A stretch of DNA of 64,000 nucleotides from positions 248,001-312,000 of the forward strand of contig JAGKQI010000087.1 in NCBI GenBank assembly GCA_018806915.1, given 5' to 3'. Both the position numbers and the translations under genes were made by a program. Below, piece by piece: positions 1 through 10,590 of the stretch (positions are counted from its first letter, which is position 1; the number at the start of each line of letters is the position of its first letter). Source of the DNA: Phytophthora colocasiae (taxonomy: Eukaryota > Oomycota > Peronosporomycetes > Peronosporales > Peronosporaceae). The notes under the pieces were generated by a model, which made no database searches, had not been told where the DNA came from, and was given only the letters and a program-made list of their open reading frames with translations.

Positions 1-1812
1 GCAGAAGGTTGGCGTCGAGTGCGGGGACTTCGATTCCCGCACCATTCCCGCTTTCGCCTTAGCGGCGAAGAACGCGTCAATGACGTCGCTCTGCTCTCGG
101 GGCAGGGGCCATTGACGCGTGACACAATACTTTGTGCCTGGCACGAGATCAATCTCGTGCCTGATCCCTCGGTCTGGTGGGAGCTTTGAGGGTGGGTCCT
201 TAGACACCACGTCCTCAAACTCCTTCACTAAAGGATACAACGGATCCTTCGGATTCTTCAGAATCTCGGAGCCCGTGCGCGACGCACGCTGCTTCCGGAA
301 CTCCTCCAGGACGTCTTCGTCCATCACTGAGGAGGAGTTCAACTCCTCTGGAGTGGGCTCCGGCCTAAGGAGAACCATCTCCGATATCTCCCCGGCCTTC
401 AACTCGGCCAGGAAGTCCTCCATCGCGACTTCCTCGAGGTTCAATAGCTCTGATACCTCAGGCAGGGGTGCCAACTCGATGGCCCCCGCCTTCACGCGAT
501 GCCCGGTCACGCCGTCAAAGATGTGATAGCATTCTTCGACCGGCTGTGACCTAGGAGCCTTTAGCTCCTGTCCCAAGTCCTCGTGGACTTCTTCGGGATG
601 GTATTCTACCAACCCCGGCTTACGACCATGGCGTGGGGTTAACTTACCCACGCCAGGTGATGCCACTACGATGGCATCACGAGCCCTCATGGCTCCGTGC
701 GGAACTGCGTTATCCGCATCGGAAGCACCCTTGGTGTCTTCCTGATCAGTTATGGTCTGAGCGACCTTGCGTGGAACTACTTCTCTCACGCCTGGTGATG
801 CCACTACTTCGGCATCACGAGCCCTCGTGGCTCCATGCGGAACTCTGTTACCCGCATCAGTTATGGTCTGAGCGACCTGGCGTCGAACTACTTCTCGTAC
901 GCCTGGCGATGCCACTACTTCGGCATCGCGAGCCACCTTGGCTTCCTGCGGAACTCTTTCATCCGCTTGTGGACCTAAGTTACCCACCTGGTTAGTGCTC
1001 TCGGGCACTACCACAGTCGCAGCATGTACATCGCTGCGACTTCGTGCGTGGGGCCCTGCTGTCGTTGCAGACCCACACGTAGGGCAAGGGCCTCCGCCCG
1101 TTGCCCCGGCCATCCATGGCCCACGATCACTTCTCGTGTGGGGCGATGTAGCACCAACTACACCAGCCCCCAAATACTCCTCGGACGCTGCCGCGTCCTG
1201 GCGGTTCCAGCGAACGCCCTTAGTCCTGACAGAGGTGGGAACATGACTCACCAAAGCTCTGTCAGAGACTGCAGGCCGGCTAGCCCCAATGGCTTTGCCG
1301 CGCCAATCGATCCAGGGCTCGTGCTTCTCAAGCCACGGCATCCCTAGGATCAAGTCGTACTTGTCCATCTCGAGGACAATGAACGACTCCACGCTGTCGA
1401 AGTCCTCAAACTTCACAGCCAGGTCCACCTGGACCTTTGGTACTTCCACCACCGTACCATCGGCTAGTCGTACGGCGACTAGCCCACTTCCCTCGCTCTC
1501 ACGTAGAGCGTCCTCAAACTTGCCGCGATTCCTCGCGACAGTTTGTCGGCGAGCAAAGTTCTTGCTCGCCCCAGAGTCTATCAAGACTCTAAAGGGGTTG
1601 TTAAACCCCCGTACACTCGCGTGTACCACCAGCAGCCCACCGCTGCCCTTCTCCGCTTTGAGAGTCCCAAGACTCTCTGGGGCTAAGTCTCCACTGCGTG
1701 TGCCTCCCGCACCACCCGCATGGGGACTTAGTGTTTCCCCAGTAGGGCGCCCCGCCCCTACTGGTCCCCGGAGTTCCCCTGACTCTTGGGCGCCGGCTTC
1801 TTCCAGCGGCCC
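1..1812 (-). CDS. pol (protease to start of reverse transcriptase), partial
   Basis: This frame is open from 1812 to the window edge with no stop, in the -1 frame relative to gag, and overlaps gag by 55 nt. Near 1626-1560 it encodes a retropepsin with active site FRVLIDSGASKNF, followed by the flap-like LILGMPWL region. A long variable connector with in-frame repeats follows. From about 130 to 1 comes the RT entry region (CVTRQWPLPREQSDVID then SPHSTPTFC). Expression probably needs -1 frameshifting in the overlap. No standard X XXY YYZ heptamer was found there; GGGGAAC is the closest. Confidence 0.85.
649..956 (-). repeat. in-frame tandem repeat inside pol connector
   Basis: A segment of about 57 bp (plus strand ACGCC(T/A)GGTGATGCCACTAC...) occurs three times, starting near 650, 788 and 899. 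Spacings of 138 and 111 bp are both multiples of three. A longer 111-bp unit beginning GTTATGGTCTGAGCGACC repeats at about 752 and 863. All copies keep the pol frame open, so the repeat expands the protease-RT connector without breaking it. Confidence 0.8.
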
Positions 1813-2770
1813 TTAGAGCCCTGAGGCTTGGAAAACCTCTTCCATTGACCCCCAGAGGGGCAGACACGTGCGAAGTGTCCGAAACGCCCGCACTCGAAAC
1901 AGCGGATGCGTTTCTGCTCGGCGAGCCCCAAGTCCATAGGGGCTGGTCCCGAGCCTGCTCCATTCCCAGGAGCACTGGCCGACGCCGTCGTCGGCCCGCT
2001 GTGGCCTTGCCACGCAGAGGCAGGAGTCTGAGCCTGTGTATGGCTGTACTCCTCCTGGAGCGCGACTTGAATCGCCCCCTCCATCGTGTTGACCTGCACG
2101 CGGAACAGTTGCGTGCGGGCCGGGCTTACTCTTAAGCCGTCCATGAACACAGTTACTTGGATGTGTTCAGGTAGGGGGTTCCCTACCAGAGATGCCGCGA
2201 GAACGCGCATCTCTTGGATGTACTCGTGCAGGTCACGTTTCCCTTGCTTGCAGGCTAGGAAGCGTGACCGCTGGCGATACTCATAGTTCGCCGGGAGGAA
2301 TGCGGCCCGAAGCTGTTCGCACAGCTGGGCCCAGGATGTAAAACATCCAGGCGACGTCGCTTCGCGCGTGTACGCCCATGTCTTCGCTCGACCCCCGAGG
2401 TTAGACAGCGCGAAAGCGACCCGAAGTCGCTCCACCGAGATGAGAGCTGCCTCCATGGCGAGCTCAACTTCTCGGATCCAGAAGTGAAGGTTTTCACCTT
2501 CTTTCCCTTCATAGGGAAGAACCTTGAGTCTTAAAGGCTTGGGTTGAACCGGCCTCGGTTCAACCACAGGAGCCTCAAGGTTCCTCGAACGTGCTCAATG
2601 AGCCCACGTTCGTACATGTCGAACGCCGCCACGCGTTCGACCTGCTCGGCCGGCGTCGCCGCCGCCAAGCTTCGGAAGGCATCCATCCCAAAGATGCCCG
2701 CCATCTTCCGGACCGACTCAAACTGAGAGTCGGTCAAGTGAGGAAACTCACTTCGATCCATGGTGGCCAA
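1758..2770 (-). pseudogene. gag of the left Ty3/gypsy element, frameshifted
   Basis: Gag is split over two frames. The N-terminal part (start MATMDRSEFPHL, 2770) runs to a stop at 2531. The main part (open from about 2585, ending 1758) has the retrotransposon gag fold region and a zinc knuckle, CFECGRFGHFARVC, about 40 residues before the end. In the second frame the reading around 2585 becomes GNLEAPVVEPRP, which joins smoothly to the downstream ORF, so a single missing base near 2582-2588 explains the split. The product would package element RNA. The frameshift could also be a sequencing error. Confidence 0.8.
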
Positions 2771-2845
2771 CTACTTCTGGCCACAGAGGATTCAGGTAAT
2801 CAATCTACCCGCGTAGGCGTAGGATTGACTACAAGTGCTACCAAG

Positions 2846-3161
2846 TGTGACGGGGGTCACACAGCACTTCACACAGAGGAAGGCTTGGAGTATACAAACT
2901 CCTAGTGAACGGCAGTTCACTCGGTCCCCAAAGACTTGGGGAGACTAACTAAAGATTAGGTAGATTTAAGACTGAATATATTATAGATACTTGTTAGCTT
3001 GGCCTGCAATACAAACTAAAAGATATCTATAGTGTAACCTATATAGAAGGTGATAGGTGGCTGCGGAGCCACCTGCCACGTGTCACCATGATGTGTGACA
3101 CACCAAATGTATCCACTTCGGAAGAGTGACTAAAGTCACTCTTCAATGTAACCCCGTTACA
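2846..3161 (-). repeat. 5' LTR of the left Ty3/gypsy element
   Basis: On the minus strand the segment starts TGTAACGGGG and ends CCCCCGTCACA, so its tips are short inverted repeats in the TG...CA form of LTRs. It contains a TATA-like TATATAGG (about 3048-3041) and a 22-bp palindrome at 3122-3143 (AAGAGTGACT and its complement around TAAAGT). Just inside it, toward gag, lies TGGTAGCA (about 2843-2836), a plausible primer binding site. Boundaries are inferred from the tips and gag position because the second LTR is outside the window. Confidence 0.65.
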
Positions 3162-3544
3162 ACATCTCTCTCTCTCGCTACATCGGAACCAGCCATGTTC
3201 GTATCGGTTGATGAAAAGTGCCCCAGTCGCCGCCTCATCCGTCATTTTCACGCAGAAATGCATCCCAGTTGATTAAAATTATCTGCAAAGGCTGCATCAT
3301 TAGTTTGAATACAAAGGTCCTTCCTGTACATGTAGCAAAATTGCATGGAGAAGCGCCTACTTATATCGGGTCATAGCACATCAACCTCCTGTTTACAACT
3401 ACATACAACAAGTTTCTTCCCTACATTCATTTTAACTTACATTACCCTAACCATATTTTCTATCCCAAAATAATATGTGCATTCCTCAATACTCACAGTG
3501 CCATTTCCATACATTTCCTCAGTCATTAGCGAATTCCAGCTACC
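3162..3544. other. intergenic, LTR edge to first M96-like gene
   Basis: No coding sequence is supported here. It holds a short CT run (about 3167-3178) and one TACATGTA palindrome at 3327-3334. A pyrimidine-rich, TCATT-containing stretch before the gene at 3545 could be its core promoter. No target-site duplication could be identified. Confidence 0.5.
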
Positions 3545-5353
3545 ATGTGCGTGACTGACCTCCCCGGCGACCCGGACGGTGTCTTAGTGCTCCACGACGT
3601 CATGGAGCTCGTGGACGAAGCCTACGAACCTGGTGAGGGCTCCACATCCGCCAACGCTTCGCCCATCATCTTCGATTCGGACGACGAAGACTTGGATGTG
3701 CCTCCATTACGTCCTCGACGCTCCTCGAGACGCAACAGCAGCCACAGACGCCACCAGCAGGACGAGCGATGCTCTGGAGCAGCAGAAAGTGACGATCAAA
3801 GCCTGGGAGTCACGTCATTGACTGCTCGTCCAGTTTTCGGAAGTCCCGCAATGCTGGACTTCGGGGGAGATGACACAGACGAAGACGTCATGGGAGGTGT
3901 CTACCATGGAGCGGTGACTGCTAAACTCAAGCAGCCGATGGAGCAATGGAGACTAAAGTCCACTATTACAGATGTGAGTTTGACGCGCACTCCTACTGCA
4001 CGAATTAGTTCCGAGAAGACGAAACCAGTTAAAACGAAACCAGTTAGTGAAGCCAAGGGTACTCCTCAACGCCGCATGAACCCGAAGGATGAAGTGCAGT
4101 ATCTCCGTGGCCGAGTGAGACAGCTGGAACAGACTCTGGAGACGCTGAGACTACAGGCTTTGGCGGACAAAGAGAAGGCTATGGAGACGGCCATCGTGTT
4201 CAACTTGGTCCCGCAGCCAGAGCTGCTTGCACCATCCAACAACAATCCCGGATCTCCAGCTCAGACTCAGACAGTAAAAGACAGAGGAAGTCCTACAGGT
4301 GTGGACAGTATGGCCAGTCAAAACGGATCGGTAGCATCTAGTGACGGGCTTTGGGAGCGTATCGCGACGTTCCAGAAGGCCGAGTACGAGAAATCCATGA
4401 AGCAGAACAAACGCCTCCGGGTCATGGCCGAGCAGCAGTTGCGAGCTCTCAAGCAGCTCGAAGTGGCCTTCCGCAACCCCCGAGCTGTAAGCCAGTAATT
4501 GTGTTTGTATATCGTAGTAACAGTGCTTCCATCAACCTCAGAGGATGTCCCCGACCTTATCATTGTCTTGTCATCCTTGTGCCAGGTCATTCGAGCGCTG
4601 CAGAGTAAAAGTCGACCGGAGAAGTTGTTTCATGGCAGCCTGTTCGACAATGAAGTCGCCATCTTTGACTCGCTTCGAGTGGAGCTGGAGACGCAGTACC
4701 GACAGACCGACAGCATCTTCCAGTCCGCTGGTCTTGCCCACTTCGAAGGCGACATGGCGTGTTCAGCAGCTCTGCGTTCAAGCGGTGACGGGGTGTTTCT
4801 GGAAAACAGCGAATGCAAGGTCTTCCCGTTCAGTCTCAACGCTGTAGATCAAGCTGTATGGCAGTGTCTCGCCGATCAGAACGCCGAGTTCCATCCTGGA
4901 TTGTACGAGGTTCGTGAAGCCACCGACGACGTTGTGGCAGTCAAAATCTCCGATTTGGTGCATCTACCCAGTGCTGAAACTCGTGTCACAGTCTGGTTAA
5001 CTGTAAAGCGCTTTTACGAATGGTCTGACGACGGTCGGAAGCGGATCATCTGCGTTTGGAACGCCATGGTGCAGACCGAAGGCTCCCTGGATATCCGGCT
5101 GCATGAACGAGGTTGGAATGTGCTTCGTCCGCTGACCTACACGGCCTGTGTTGATCCGAACTGTACGATGAGCTTCACGCAAACTTGTATGCGGATTTCA
5201 CCTTTAGGTCAGACTGAATTTCCTGCTAGTGCAGTGGCTGTCGGGACGTTGGCAAATGTTCTTGTGGGCTGCTATCATCGCACTGTGATCGTCATGCACC
5301 ACGTGCTGGAGAAACTTCTGCTCGTCGAGGATACTCGATGTCTCTTGGGCTGA
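3545..5353 (+). CDS. M96-like coiled-coil/START-like protein (gene A)
   Basis: Two exons, 3545-4486 and 4586-5353, around a 99-nt intron (GTAAGC...GCCAG, phase 0) give 569 residues. The N-terminus is acidic and followed by an Arg/Ser-rich patch. A first coiled coil contains VQYLRGRVRQLEQTLETLRL, a second the NKRLRVMAEQQLRALKQLE segment. The C-terminal 250 residues are a START-like domain (AVWQCLADQ, then GWNVLRPLTYTA and TCMRISPLG). This layout matches the family annotated in Phytophthora as M96 mating-specific proteins, recalled rather than searched. It could act as an oomycete-specific regulator, but that is inference. It is the longest member in the window. Confidence 0.75.
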
Positions 5354-5528
5354 AACGCAAATGTCGGATCGAAATGACTGGATCAACACTTGCGTTTTGC
5401 ACGGCGGCATCAAACGCAGGATGGGGAAAATGGTGGGGAAAAACGGTTTGCTGTATGCATTTATGTACCTGTACAATAAAGATCGTCTTTCGTGTGGATG
5501 TCTACCAAGTTTTGTCATGACGACGCTG

Positions 5529-6089
5529 CTACTTCCCAGTGGCAATCTTGCTCAACCACATCATTCCTTTGTCGACACCTTGGCCAGTCAGAGCCACTGT
5601 CTTCGATATGTGCGACGGGTTTCTGGTCACACGATGCAGTGCCAATTTCTCACGAAGCTCCTCCACGTGCATGCAGCCCGAATAATCCTGCTTGTTGGCA
5701 AACACCAATAGCTTGCAATCACGAAGCGCGCCGTCCTCGAAGACTCGATGCAGCTCATATACCGCTTCGTCAACCCGGTCGCGATCAGCCGAGTCGATCA
5801 CGAAGATCACAGCATCTGCACCTTCGTAGTAGAAACGCCACAGAGGACGTAATTTGCTCTGACCACCGATATCCCAGGCCGTAAACTCGATGTTCTTGTA
5901 CTTGAACGTCTCTACATTAAATCCGATGGTTGGGATGGTCGTGATCGCTTCACCGAGCTTCATTTTATACAGTAGCGTCGTCTTCCCTGCACCGTCGAGG
6001 CCTAACAGGAGAATTCGACTTGGTTTCGTCCAATAATTGGCCATCCGGTCCAGTGCAGCTTCCAGATACTGACTCACGTAATTGCCCAT
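5529..6089 (-). CDS. ARF-family small GTPase
   Basis: Intronless, 186 residues. All GTPase motifs are present: Gly2 for N-myristoylation, P-loop GLDGAGKT (30-37), switch I PTIGFN (53-58), switch II WDIGGQ (72-77), NKQD (132-135), and a variant G5 (ALTGQ) where many ARFs have SAT. The family recruits coats and effectors to Golgi and endosomal membranes in its GTP form. It resembles ARF1-like proteins in the switches, but the extended N-terminal helix and unusual C-terminus make it a divergent paralogue. It converges on gene A with 175 bp between stops; an AATAAA lies near 5474. Confidence 0.93.
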   Translation of the reverse strand: MGNYVSQYLEAALDRMANYWTKPSRILLLGLDGAGKTTLLYKMKLGEAITTIPTIGFNVETFKYKNIEFTAWDIGGQSKLRPLWRFYYEGADAVIFVIDSADRDRVDEAVYELHRVFEDGALRDCKLLVFANKQDYSGCMHVEELREKLALHRVTRNPSHISKTVALTGQGVDKGMMWLSKIATGK

Positions 6090-6359
6090 GCTTCAATTGC
6101 TTCCTTTGCTGTTGATGTACGTTAGAAATGTAGTCGTGGTCGGAACTTCAGTTGATCACCCCCGAAATGTAGCCATCTGTCATGCTTGACAACCTTGACT
6201 TGGCGTATGCTGATTGGTCCGTATGTTGAAGTGGAATGTCGAGCCAATCGCGATCTGCCAGCAATTGCTCAACGTACAAACTCACTGCACCTAGCGAAGC
6301 TCTGCAGAGATTCAACGTCAATTGCCCGTATCATTCGTCTAGGCGATCCAGTTTTCTGC

Positions 6360-7805
6360 TTACAGCAGTTCAGCTCCAAAATCGTGCTCCATCAAGATAT
6401 TCTCCACCGTTTGAAAGAGCCAACTCAAGTTCCGATGAACAGCTTCAAGAAGCAGCTCCGTGATCGCACCCGTGCGTTGGCCGGGAGTGTCAAGTACAGC
6501 AGCTGAGAGGGATGGCGTGAGTCGCATGCAGAGTTGAATAATTGTCTCGTCACAAGGTTCTTCATTAACTGCCGCTTCAAATGGAACTGGACGAATGACG
6601 ACCCATGCACGCTGCATCATCTTGAGTCCATGAAGCACATCTCGCGGGCCTTCGCTCTCTGAAGCTGACTCGAGAGTGATGACTAAACGCCCTTGTTCCA
6701 CGTATTTCTTCATCGCGAACCGCATCTGCATCCGTGCAGCTGTGTTATTCACACGTAACGTGGTGATGGCCTTCGCTCGAATCGTATTTGATGAGCTAGC
6801 AACAGCGTGATACGTACCGTCCGCTAACTTGACGTGATCCCTGGACAAACACCGCCACACAGCTGAGCAAGTCTCTTCCATCCCAAACGGAACCACTTTG
6901 GAGTTGGTTGCTTCTAACGTCAGATCTTCCGTCTCGCCTACATGAAGACTTGACACATCCGACCCCTCCTCCAGACTCTGCATTACTGGATGTCGAGCAC
7001 AAACAGCATCAACCTCCCCATAAACTGCGTCCATATCTCGTAACAGGGTCTCGTACAGCGCGTCTTCACTCGATCCACTGCAATAATTACTGAACTCCAG
7101 TCGTGCTTGGAGCTGTGCTGCCTCTGTTCCTTCGCCTCTCCTTGAGCTGTTCTTCTTTAGCAGCTTCTGCAGACTACGAGCCAATTTGATCTGGTCCGTG
7201 AGCGACTCCTTTAGCTGCAAGTTCTGCATCTCAGCTCGTTGTTTCTCCACCAATTGGCGCTTGGCAATACGTTGCCATCTCATGGCTCGTCCTCTAATTT
7301 GTAGTGAAAGTGCCTTGTTCTCCTTGTCTTCCCCTTTCGAGGACATCAATTCTCGTCGTTTGGCTTCCAGCTCTTGCTCTAAAGCTTGCACTTTATTCCG
7401 AAGGTAGTTGAGCTCTTCCTTTTGCCGTTTCCGTGTCGAGTTCTGCATCGGAGGCTTTGAGATCCCTATTTTTTCCTGATCCGTACCTTGAAATTGCAAT
7501 TGTGACGTCATTTCTGCAGCATTTCGACCTCTAGACACTCCAACCTGTCGGTCTCCTTGAGCCGCATCACTTGGCAGTCCTTTTAACGGTAAACGCAGTG
7601 TAGAATCCGTATTAAACACCTCAAATTGTCCGAAAATGGGCGTGTGAGACGTCTCTGAATACCCAGCGAACGGCTGCGTTTGAATCGCCAGATCAACACC
7701 CGACACAGGTAGGAGATCTGTGTCTATCAGTTCATCCAGGAAGCCTGGGGGAAGCTCCGCAGACAGCGCCACGTCGTCCAAGGGGTTACGATCGTCGGCA
7801 TTCAT
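6360..7805 (-). CDS. M96-like coiled-coil/START-like protein (gene C)
   Basis: Single-exon gene of 481 residues. An acidic N-terminus is followed by a coiled coil with NYLRNKVQALEQELEAKRRE and a second helical block (MRWQRIAKRQLVEKQRAEM) typical of the family. A START-like C-terminal half carries AVWRCLSRDH, AWVVIRPVPFEAAV and QLCMRLTPSL. It aligns by eye with gene A (conserved 'VxxLExxL', 'AVW(Q/R)CL', 'W.V.RP'). Unlike the three-exon members to its right it has no intron. Function is unknown; a role in mating or sporulation is only suggested by the family name. Confidence 0.75.
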   Translation of the reverse strand: MNADDRNPLDDVALSAELPPGFLDELIDTDLLPVSGVDLAIQTQPFAGYSETSHTPIFGQFEVFNTDSTLRLPLKGLPSDAAQGDRQVGVSRGRNAAEMTSQLQFQGTDQEKIGISKPPMQNSTRKRQKEELNYLRNKVQALEQELEAKRRELMSSKGEDKENKALSLQIRGRAMRWQRIAKRQLVEKQRAEMQNLQLKESLTDQIKLARSLQKLLKKNSSRRGEGTEAAQLQARLEFSNYCSGSSEDALYETLLRDMDAVYGEVDAVCARHPVMQSLEEGSDVSSLHVGETEDLTLEATNSKVVPFGMEETCSAVWRCLSRDHVKLADGTYHAVASSSNTIRAKAITTLRVNNTAARMQMRFAMKKYVEQGRLVITLESASESEGPRDVLHGLKMMQRAWVVIRPVPFEAAVNEEPCDETIIQLCMRLTPSLSAAVLDTPGQRTGAITELLLEAVHRNLSWLFQTVENILMEHDFGAELL

Positions 7806-7904
7806 CGATCAAGAGCTAAATATGAAGAATTAGCGTAAAACGGAGGCTAAAACTTGATTTGCAATCTTCAGATGCCACGTTGAAGGTCTGTGCCTGGTGT
7901 TAAA

Positions 7905-8380
7905 ACCAAGTGCAGGAGACATTGAACGACGATCTCCTTCAGAAACTGCACGCCAATCCTAAACCTGATCTACCTATTGCCACCCCCGATGTCCTGAAGA
8001 ACGCGGATGGCATTCTGTTGGGCTTCCCCACTCGATTCGGAATGCTTCCGGCTCAAGTCAAGGGGTTGTTCGATGCCTGTGGAGGTCTCTGGGCTAAGGG
8101 AGACCTGATCGGCAAACCTTGCGGTGTCTTCTTCAGTACGGGGTCCCTCGGTGGTGGACAGGAGACGACAGCGATGAGTATGACCCCGTTCATCGCTCAC
8201 AACGGCATGACCTTTGTGCTCTGGTTGGTTCCAACGACGAGGTGCACGGTGGAAGTCCGTGGGGAGCAGGAACTCTCGCGAATGGAGACGGATCGCGTCA
8301 GCCAACAGAGCTGGAGCTGGAGATTGCTAAGATCCAGGGCCAGAGCTTCGCGGAGATCGCTAAGAAGTTGAAAGCGTAAG
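7905..8380 (+). pseudogene. WrbA-like NAD(P)H:quinone oxidoreductase relic, copy 1
   Basis: The first ORF matches the flavodoxin/WrbA family from QVQETLND through GFPTRFGMLPAQ and [10 protein letters not shown]. The N-terminal strand and FMN phosphate loop (as in copy 2) are missing. Near 8215 the frame shifts; the third frame continues as [17 protein letters not shown] and the family C-terminus ending 8379. With a lost 5' end and an internal frameshift it cannot make a normal flavoprotein. It lies tail to tail with copy 2. Confidence 0.85.
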
Positions 8381-8499
8381 AACTGAGCGTACAGCGATCT
8401 GTAGTTTTGCTACGGGGAAATCAAAACATGAAACATTTGAGTGTTTTTTGAAATCGAATTGTTCATTCAAGTTGTTCAACAATCGACTGTGATAGTCGC

Positions 8500-9106
8500 A
8501 TTTTACGCCGACAGCTTCTTAGTGATCTCGGCGAACTTTTGGCCTTGCATCTGCGCCACTTTTCAGCTCCAAGTCGGATGGTTGACGCGATCGGTCGCTG
8601 TTGGCCACAGTGCCAGAGCCCCAAAGACTGCATCCATGCAACTCATCCGAAGCCTCAATGATGTTGCCACGCAGTGCCAACGGCACGAAGAGCATACCCA
8701 GATGAGCAATGTATGGCGTCGTGCTCATAGCAGACACTTCTTGACCTCCGCCACGAGATCCACAGCTGAAGAATACGCCGCACGGCTTGCCGATCAGTTC
8801 CCCTTTCATCCATAAAGCTCCACAGGAATCGAAAAGAGCCTTCATCTGGGCCGGAACCATTCCGAAATGGGTGGGGAAACCTGGCATGATACCATCCGCA
8901 TTCTTGAGGACGTCAGGGGTTGCGACTGGGAAGTCGAGCTTCGGTGGTGCGTGAAGTTTGGCGAGTACTTGGTCGTTGAGAGTTTCCTTCACTTGATACA
9001 GCTCAGCTTCAACGTTGGGAATCGATTGGATGCCTGTCTGGATTGCAGCAGCCATTTTGGTAACGTGGCCGAAGGTGGAGTAGAAGACGATGGCGATTTT
9101 GGTCAT
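8500..9106 (-). pseudogene. WrbA-like NAD(P)H:quinone oxidoreductase, copy 2, 3' frameshift
   Basis: The open frame gives 195 residues beginning MTKIAIVFYSTFGHV, an intact FMN phosphate-binding loop. It continues with ATPDVLKNADGIMPGFPTHFGM and CGSRGGGQE. Near 8563 the frame slips: the annotated frame ends SGADARPKVRRDH, while the adjacent frame gives the family ending VAQMQGQKFAEITKKLSA to about 8500. One extra A in AAAA explains it. Only the last helix is altered, so a product might still fold; gene versus recent pseudogene is open. Confidence 0.75.
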
Positions 9107-9254
9107 CTTGTTGTTCTTGTTGTTGCGGTTGGACGAAGCAAATTCGGTTGTGCGTTAGATTTCTGCATTTCAATGACAACATGGATTGGCGGTGCGTAAC
9201 CAGTTTTGGATTGTTTTCGAGAGCGTAACCCAAATTTGGATTACTTCTCCCATG

Positions 9255-10590
9255 TTATCTTGTGGTGTCCACCAAATGCCGACAGGATTCTTGAATTAAT
9301 GTGTCCTCCACGAAATGATTAAATCGAGTGATCGAGCTTTCCCAGGCTGCAACTCCCATGTCAATGAATGTCTGAGGCACCCTGTGCACTCCTAGAGCAT
9401 AGGTATCGTGACTTGTTGTAGACTGTCGATGTGATTCGATAATTGTTGTAGGACCAGCATCAGATCGTGGACCATGTCGAACAACCAGTCGTGTTGTCTC
9501 CTGAAAGGCGATAGGGACATCCGACACTGGCTCAATCAACCGACGGAAAATAAAAACAGCTCGATCTTCTTCAACGTATTTCCGACCAGCCTTCCGCAGA
9601 ATGACCCGAACGTGAACATTACTAGCAGTGAAAGCGCTGCACATACATTGTCGAAATGTGTTTTCACACTCTCCAAAGCTCTACGGTCAGAAAAACAATC
9701 ATACGTTAGATAAAGACTAAAAAGTAAAAAAAAAAGAGAAGTATCACCTGGACAAACGCTGGTTTGGGTCTTTGCGGATCCTCCATCTCCAGACACCTCC
9801 AAATCGCCTTTTCAGTATCTCGTAGCCCAAACGGAACCGCGTAACAGTCCAAAACCTCCACAAACTTCCCCTCTGCTCTGCTCCTCGGTGTTGTATTCTT
9901 CCTACCAGGACAAGGAACGTCTTGGATTCCAATTTTCTCGAAAAATAGATCCACTCCCGCGTACATTTCATCCAACCCTTGCATCAGCTCACAGAAGACT
10001 TTTTCATTATCTGTCGGCATGGTCACCCCTTTTGTATCTACTCCATAACGTCTACTCATCTTGATAGAAGAGCTCAATACCTACAGCAAAAAATGAAAGT
10101 AAGAATAACATCAAAATAAAAAAAAAACACATAAAATCCGAACCTCATTTCGCAATCGTCTCTTAAATCCCTTGAGAAGCGCTTTGGCCTGCCACATTTT
10201 CTGCTTCATTTCGTCCTTCAGTCTTGAATTCTCAGCTTCACTCTGCTTTCTTCTCGTTAATTGCAAGTCACAGATCTCCTCCCAAGTCAAAACACGATCC
10301 AAAAAGTGCTTTTTCGCCAAATGTCGACTTTTGACGCGCATCTGAAGCTTAAGTTGCTGCAACTGAGTCTGCAATTGCTTCTCCATCTGCTGTAGAGCTG
10401 CAACTTCTTCTCGCTGTTGCAGACGCCATGAGCACCGACTGGATCTTCTGTGGGTGGAAAGTTGGGGACTCGGTGGAGATTCAATCAAGTCTGACGGGAT
10501 GGCATTGGCGTCGTCGGCCATATCGCAACCTTCCAGTAGTGACAATACCGTCGCCTCGTCCAGCATGAAGGTGGCGATCTCGGACGCCAT
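9255..10590 (-). CDS. M96-like coiled-coil/START-like protein (gene F)
   Basis: Three exons on the minus strand, 10590-10144, 10080-9748 and 9680-9255, with introns of 63 and 67 nt in phase 0, give 401 residues. The start chosen is MASEIATFMLDEAT because its acidic opening matches paralogues; an in-frame upstream Met at 10713 would add 41 basic residues. Exon 1 has a long Gln-rich coiled coil, exon 2 the LDCYAVPFGL region and exon 3 the START-like end. The first donor, GTTCGG, is non-standard, so that junction is the weakest part of the model. Confidence 0.65.

Larger units (their letters stand above)
1..3161 (-). mobile_element. Ty3/gypsy LTR retrotransposon, left end cut by the window
   Basis: Read on the minus strand the order is LTR (3161-2846), a possible primer site, gag with a zinc knuckle, aspartic protease and the start of reverse transcriptase, running off the window at base 1. 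That order is diagnostic of Ty3/gypsy elements. The gag is frameshifted, so this copy is probably not autonomous, although pol stays open for 1.8 kb. Only one LTR is in the window, so LTR divergence and age cannot be judged. Confidence 0.9.

Noticed and set aside
1289..1816. Plus-strand ORF of 175 codons opposite pol
   Set aside because: Antisense shadow of the protease region; the minus frame has clear retropepsin motifs and this one has none.
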